Below are positions 61,895-64,000 of a DNA stretch of 64,000 nucleotides, piece by piece. The DNA is taken from contig JAHDVS010000007.1 in the NCBI GenBank assembly GCA_023382435.1, positions 39,829-103,828 on the forward strand, read 5' to 3'. The notes under the pieces are model-generated. The model ran no database searches. It was not told the DNA's origin and saw only the letters and a program-made list of their open reading frames with translations. Position 1 is the stretch's first letter. The number at the start of each line of letters is the position of its first letter. Both the position numbers and the translations under genes were made by a program. The stretch is from Thermoleophilia bacterium (lineage in GTDB: Bacteria > Actinomycetota > Thermoleophilia > Gaiellales > Gaiellaceae).

Positions 61895-62260
61895 TCACTC
61901 CGCCGCTTCCTGGACGCTGAACCCGAACCGGGAGCCCCGCTCGGCCGCCTCGCCGAGCGTGATCCGCACGATCGACCCGACCGGAACGATCACCTCCTCG
62001 GGCGGGCAGCCGCCCTCCTCGCGCTCCTTCGGCCACGGTCGCTGCTCGTCCTCCGGGTAGGGACAGAGGGTGAGGAAGCCGTACCCGGGCTCGGGGCGGA
62101 TCGAGTGGAGCGCCAGGCGCTGCCCGTCGTGGAGCACGACCTCGACGACAGCCTCGTCCCAGCCGCGCCGTACCGCGAAGCTCTCGATCGTCTTGTGCAG
62201 CCGGGCGACGAAGTCCTCGAGCGAGGGGCCCGCCGCCCCCGGTACCCACAGCTCGGGCAT
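61895..62260 (-). CDS. Hypothetical protein following ruvB
   Basis: A 121-residue soluble protein not recognised by me: SLEDFVARLHKTIESFAVRRG near the N-terminus, then VVEVVLHDGQRLALHSIRPEPG, a Pro-rich TLCPYPEDEQRPWP loop and VPVGSIVRITLGEA. ATG at 62260 overlaps the ruvB stop as TGATG, so it is co-expressed with ruvCAB. Translational coupling supports it as real; nothing shows a role in recombination. Confidence 0.65.
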   Translation of the reverse strand: MPELWVPGAAGPSLEDFVARLHKTIESFAVRRGWDEAVVEVVLHDGQRLALHSIRPEPGYGFLTLCPYPEDEQRPWPKEREEGGCPPEEVIVPVGSIVRITLGEAAERGSRFGFSVQEAAE

Positions 62261-63273
62261 CAGAAGAGCCGGCTCCTGTCGGCGGCGGCAGCACCGATGT
62301 GCGCCCGCCCGAGCTCGGTGACGATCCGGCCGCGCGGGGTGCGCTGGATCAGGCCGAGCTGGAGCAGGTACGGCTCGTACACGTCCTCGATCGTATCTGT
62401 CTCCTCGCCGAGCGCGACGGCGAGCGTGGACAGCCCGACCGGCCCGCCCCCGAACTTGTGGGCGATCGCCGCGAGGAGCTCGCGGTCGACCCGCTCGAGC
62501 CCCTCGCCGTCGACCTCGAGCAGCTCGAGCGCGGCCCGCGCCACTACGAGCGTGACGGCACCGTCGTGGCGCACCTCGGCGAAGTCGCGCACGCGCCTCA
62601 AGATCCGGTTCGCGACCCGCGGCGTGCCGCGCGAGCGACGCGCGATCTCCTCCGCCGCCGCGGGCTCGATCTCGACGCCGAGGATCCGCGAGGAGCGGCG
62701 CACGATCGTCCCGAGCTCCCCGGGCCCGTAGTACTCGAGCCGGTACGTCATCCCGAAGCGGTCGCGCAGCGGCGTGGTCAGGAGTCCGGTGCGGGTCGTC
62801 GCGCCGACGAGCGTGAACGGCGGCAGGTCGAGCGTCAGCGTGCGCGCGGCGGGGCCCTGGCCGACGATGATGTCGAGCCGGAAGTCCTCGAGAGCCGGGT
62901 AGAGGATCTCCTCGACCGCTCGGTTGAGCCGGTGGATCTCGTCGACGAAGAGGACGTCGTGCGGTTCGAGCGAGGTGAGGATCGCGGCGAGGTCGCCCTT
63001 GCGCTCGAGCGCGGGCCCGGCGACGCAGCGGATCCCGGTCCCGAGCTCCTCGCGGATGATGTGGGCGAGGCTCGTCTTGCCGAGTCCCGGCGGACCGGCG
63101 AGCAGGACGTGGTCGAGCGCCTCCCCCCTGCCCATCGCGGCCTCGAGCACGATCGCGAGCTGCTCCTTGACCCGCTCCTGGCCGACGAACTCGGCGAGGC
63201 GCCGCGGCCGCAGCGAGCCCTCGAGCTCGTCCTCCTCGGGAACGAGCACCGCAGCCGTGACCCGGTCGGTCAT
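62260..63273 (-). CDS. ruvB: Holliday-junction branch-migration ATPase RuvB
   Basis: A 337-residue AAA+ motor. [19 protein letters not shown] opens it, Walker A is [11 protein letters not shown], Walker [11 protein letters not shown], sensor [18 protein letters not shown] and the winged-helix end [20 protein letters not shown] at 63273 overlaps ruvA as ATGA. Confidence 0.97.
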   Translation of the reverse strand: MTDRVTAAVLVPEEDELEGSLRPRRLAEFVGQERVKEQLAIVLEAAMGRGEALDHVLLAGPPGLGKTSLAHIIREELGTGIRCVAGPALERKGDLAAILTSLEPHDVLFVDEIHRLNRAVEEILYPALEDFRLDIIVGQGPAARTLTLDLPPFTLVGATTRTGLLTTPLRDRFGMTYRLEYYGPGELGTIVRRSSRILGVEIEPAAAEEIARRSRGTPRVANRILRRVRDFAEVRHDGAVTLVVARAALELLEVDGEGLERVDRELLAAIAHKFGGGPVGLSTLAVALGEETDTIEDVYEPYLLQLGLIQRTPRGRIVTELGRAHIGAAAADRSRLF

Positions 63274-63839
63274 GCCGCTCTGAGCGCCTCCCTGACGCGC
63301 TCGGACGGAGGTAGGTCGGGGTCGATGCTGGCGAGCCGCTGCTCGGCCTCGACGACGGTGAAGCCGAGCTCGACGAGGGCGTCGCGGGCGACCACGTGGC
63401 CGTCGCCGGCGCCGGCCGCGGGCGGGCCGACCGCGACGAGCGGCGCCACCTTCTCCTTCAGCTCGAGCACGACCCGCTGGGCCAGCTTGCGCCCGATTCC
63501 GGACACCGCCTGGAACAGCGCGAGATCCTCCGTGACGACCGCTCGCCTGACGTCGCCCGGCGCGTGCGCGGAGACGATCGCGAGCGCCATCTTCGGGCCC
63601 ACCCCGGCGACGCCGAGCAGGAGCTCGAACGTGCGCCGCTCGTCCGCGCTCGCGAAACCGAAGAGCTGGAGCGCGTCCTCGCGCACGTGCAGATGCGTCT
63701 CGAGCGCGACCTCATCGGCCCCTTCGGCCTTGCGAAGCGCGCTCGCGGTCGCGAGCAGTCGGTAACCGACGCCGCCGACGTCGAGCACGAGCCCGTCCGC
63801 GTCGAGCGCGACGGGTCGCCCGCGCAGCCTCGCGATCAC
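63270..63839 (-). CDS. ruvA: Holliday-junction binding protein RuvA
   Basis: A 189-residue protein that holds the junction for RuvB. The OB domain opens [16 protein letters not shown]; helix-hairpin-helix motifs are [17 protein letters not shown] and [17 protein letters not shown]; the short C-terminal domain ([19 protein letters not shown]) binds RuvB. GTG at 63839 overlaps the ruvC stop as GTGA. Confidence 0.96.
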   Translation of the reverse strand: MIARLRGRPVALDADGLVLDVGGVGYRLLATASALRKAEGADEVALETHLHVREDALQLFGFASADERRTFELLLGVAGVGPKMALAIVSAHAPGDVRRAVVTEDLALFQAVSGIGRKLAQRVVLELKEKVAPLVAVGPPAAGAGDGHVVARDALVELGFTVVEAEQRLASIDPDLPPSERVREALRAA

Positions 63840-64000
63840 CGCCGCCCCCCGGCGAGCGCGAGCAGCGGCGAGGCGAGCGCGTGGCAGATCGCGACGGCGA
63901 GCGCATCGGCCGCGTGATGCGGGGTCGGATCCTCGTCGAGGAGCAGGATCGCGCGCACCATCCGCTGCACCTGCGCCTTGTCGGCGCGCCCGTAGCCGCA
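63836..64000 (-). CDS. ruvC: Holliday-junction resolvase RuvC (C-terminal part only)
   Basis: The last 54 residues, cut by the window end: [21 protein letters not shown], then [16 protein letters not shown]. The final catalytic Asp is in AADALA; the earlier ligand position is His (PHHAADAL) instead of Asp, as in Thermus RuvC where that His takes part in metal binding. It leads the ruvC-ruvA-ruvB unit. Confidence 0.93.
   Translation of the reverse strand, partial: CGYGRADKAQVQRMVRAILLLDEDPTPHHAADALAVAICHALASPLLALAGGRR

Overview
This is a very GC-rich chromosomal segment whose gene content and signals point to an actinobacterium. It carries the actinobacterial integration host factor mIHF in the order mihF-gmk-rpoZ-coaBC, LexA boxes of the Gram-positive type, a PyrR RNA element, and many promoters whose -10 hexamer (TANNNT) lies 6-9 bases before a start codon, as expected for leaderless mRNAs. 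A deep-branching class such as Thermoleophilia is my guess, not something shown here. No insertion sequence, prophage or CRISPR array was seen. Nearly every base is coding and most neighbouring genes overlap by 1-20 bases.

Layout. 1-1.7 kb (+): the 3' part of a cellulose-synthase-like glycosyltransferase with a PilZ domain. 9.6-1.7 kb (-): an amino-acid operon in which a branched-chain-rich leader peptide is followed by ilvB-ilvN-ilvC-hom, a small ORF, thrC-thrB and a sulfurtransferase. 9.8-14.2 kb (+): gltB, divergent from ilv and without a recognisable usual start codon. 14.2-14.9 kb (-): a VapBC toxin-antitoxin pair. 14.9-17.8 kb (-): a DUF1461 membrane protein, an enolase-superfamily enzyme and a secreted PQQ-type sugar dehydrogenase. 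25.1-17.8 kb (-): one long overlapping unit mihF-gmk-rpoZ-coaBC-moxR-DUF58-transglutaminase-TPR. 33.6-25.2 kb (-): the complete PyrR-controlled pyrimidine operon pyrR-pyrB-pyrC-carA-carB-pyrK-pyrD. 33.7-36.5 kb (-): small proteins, a methyltransferase, RNase Z and an SOS-controlled LysM protein.

44.1-36.5 kb (-) is the most distinctive region. A GntR regulator and an operator palindrome precede seven genes: a 208-residue unknown protein, a uroporphyrinogen-decarboxylase-fold methyltransferase, a corrinoid protein, an 86-residue Cys protein, a ferredoxin-ASKHA corrinoid activator, a MetF with a Cys-rich C-terminal domain, and a pterin-dependent methyltransferase. Together they look like a complete route carrying methyl groups from an unidentified donor through cobalamin to tetrahydrofolate. 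A second set (methyltransferase, DUF1638, corrinoid protein) lies at 56.6-54.1 kb and has no activator or pterin methyltransferase of its own.

The rest: a zinc metallopeptidase (+); a peptide or muropeptide salvage operon (dipeptide epimerase, DUF1611, two M29 aminopeptidases, 49.6-45.3 kb, -); tRNA-Arg(CCG), corA, a HIT protein, a phosphomannomutase, a thioesterase and two GAF proteins (+); relA and recJ (-); small unknown genes; and ruvC-ruvA-ruvB (-), with ruvC cut by the window end.

Two genome-wide habits stand out. At least 16 transcription units look leaderless. Several genes lack ATG, GTG or TTG where homology puts the N-terminus but have CTG (two behind a strong Shine-Dalgarno, two as CTGA overlaps) or ATC at that point.
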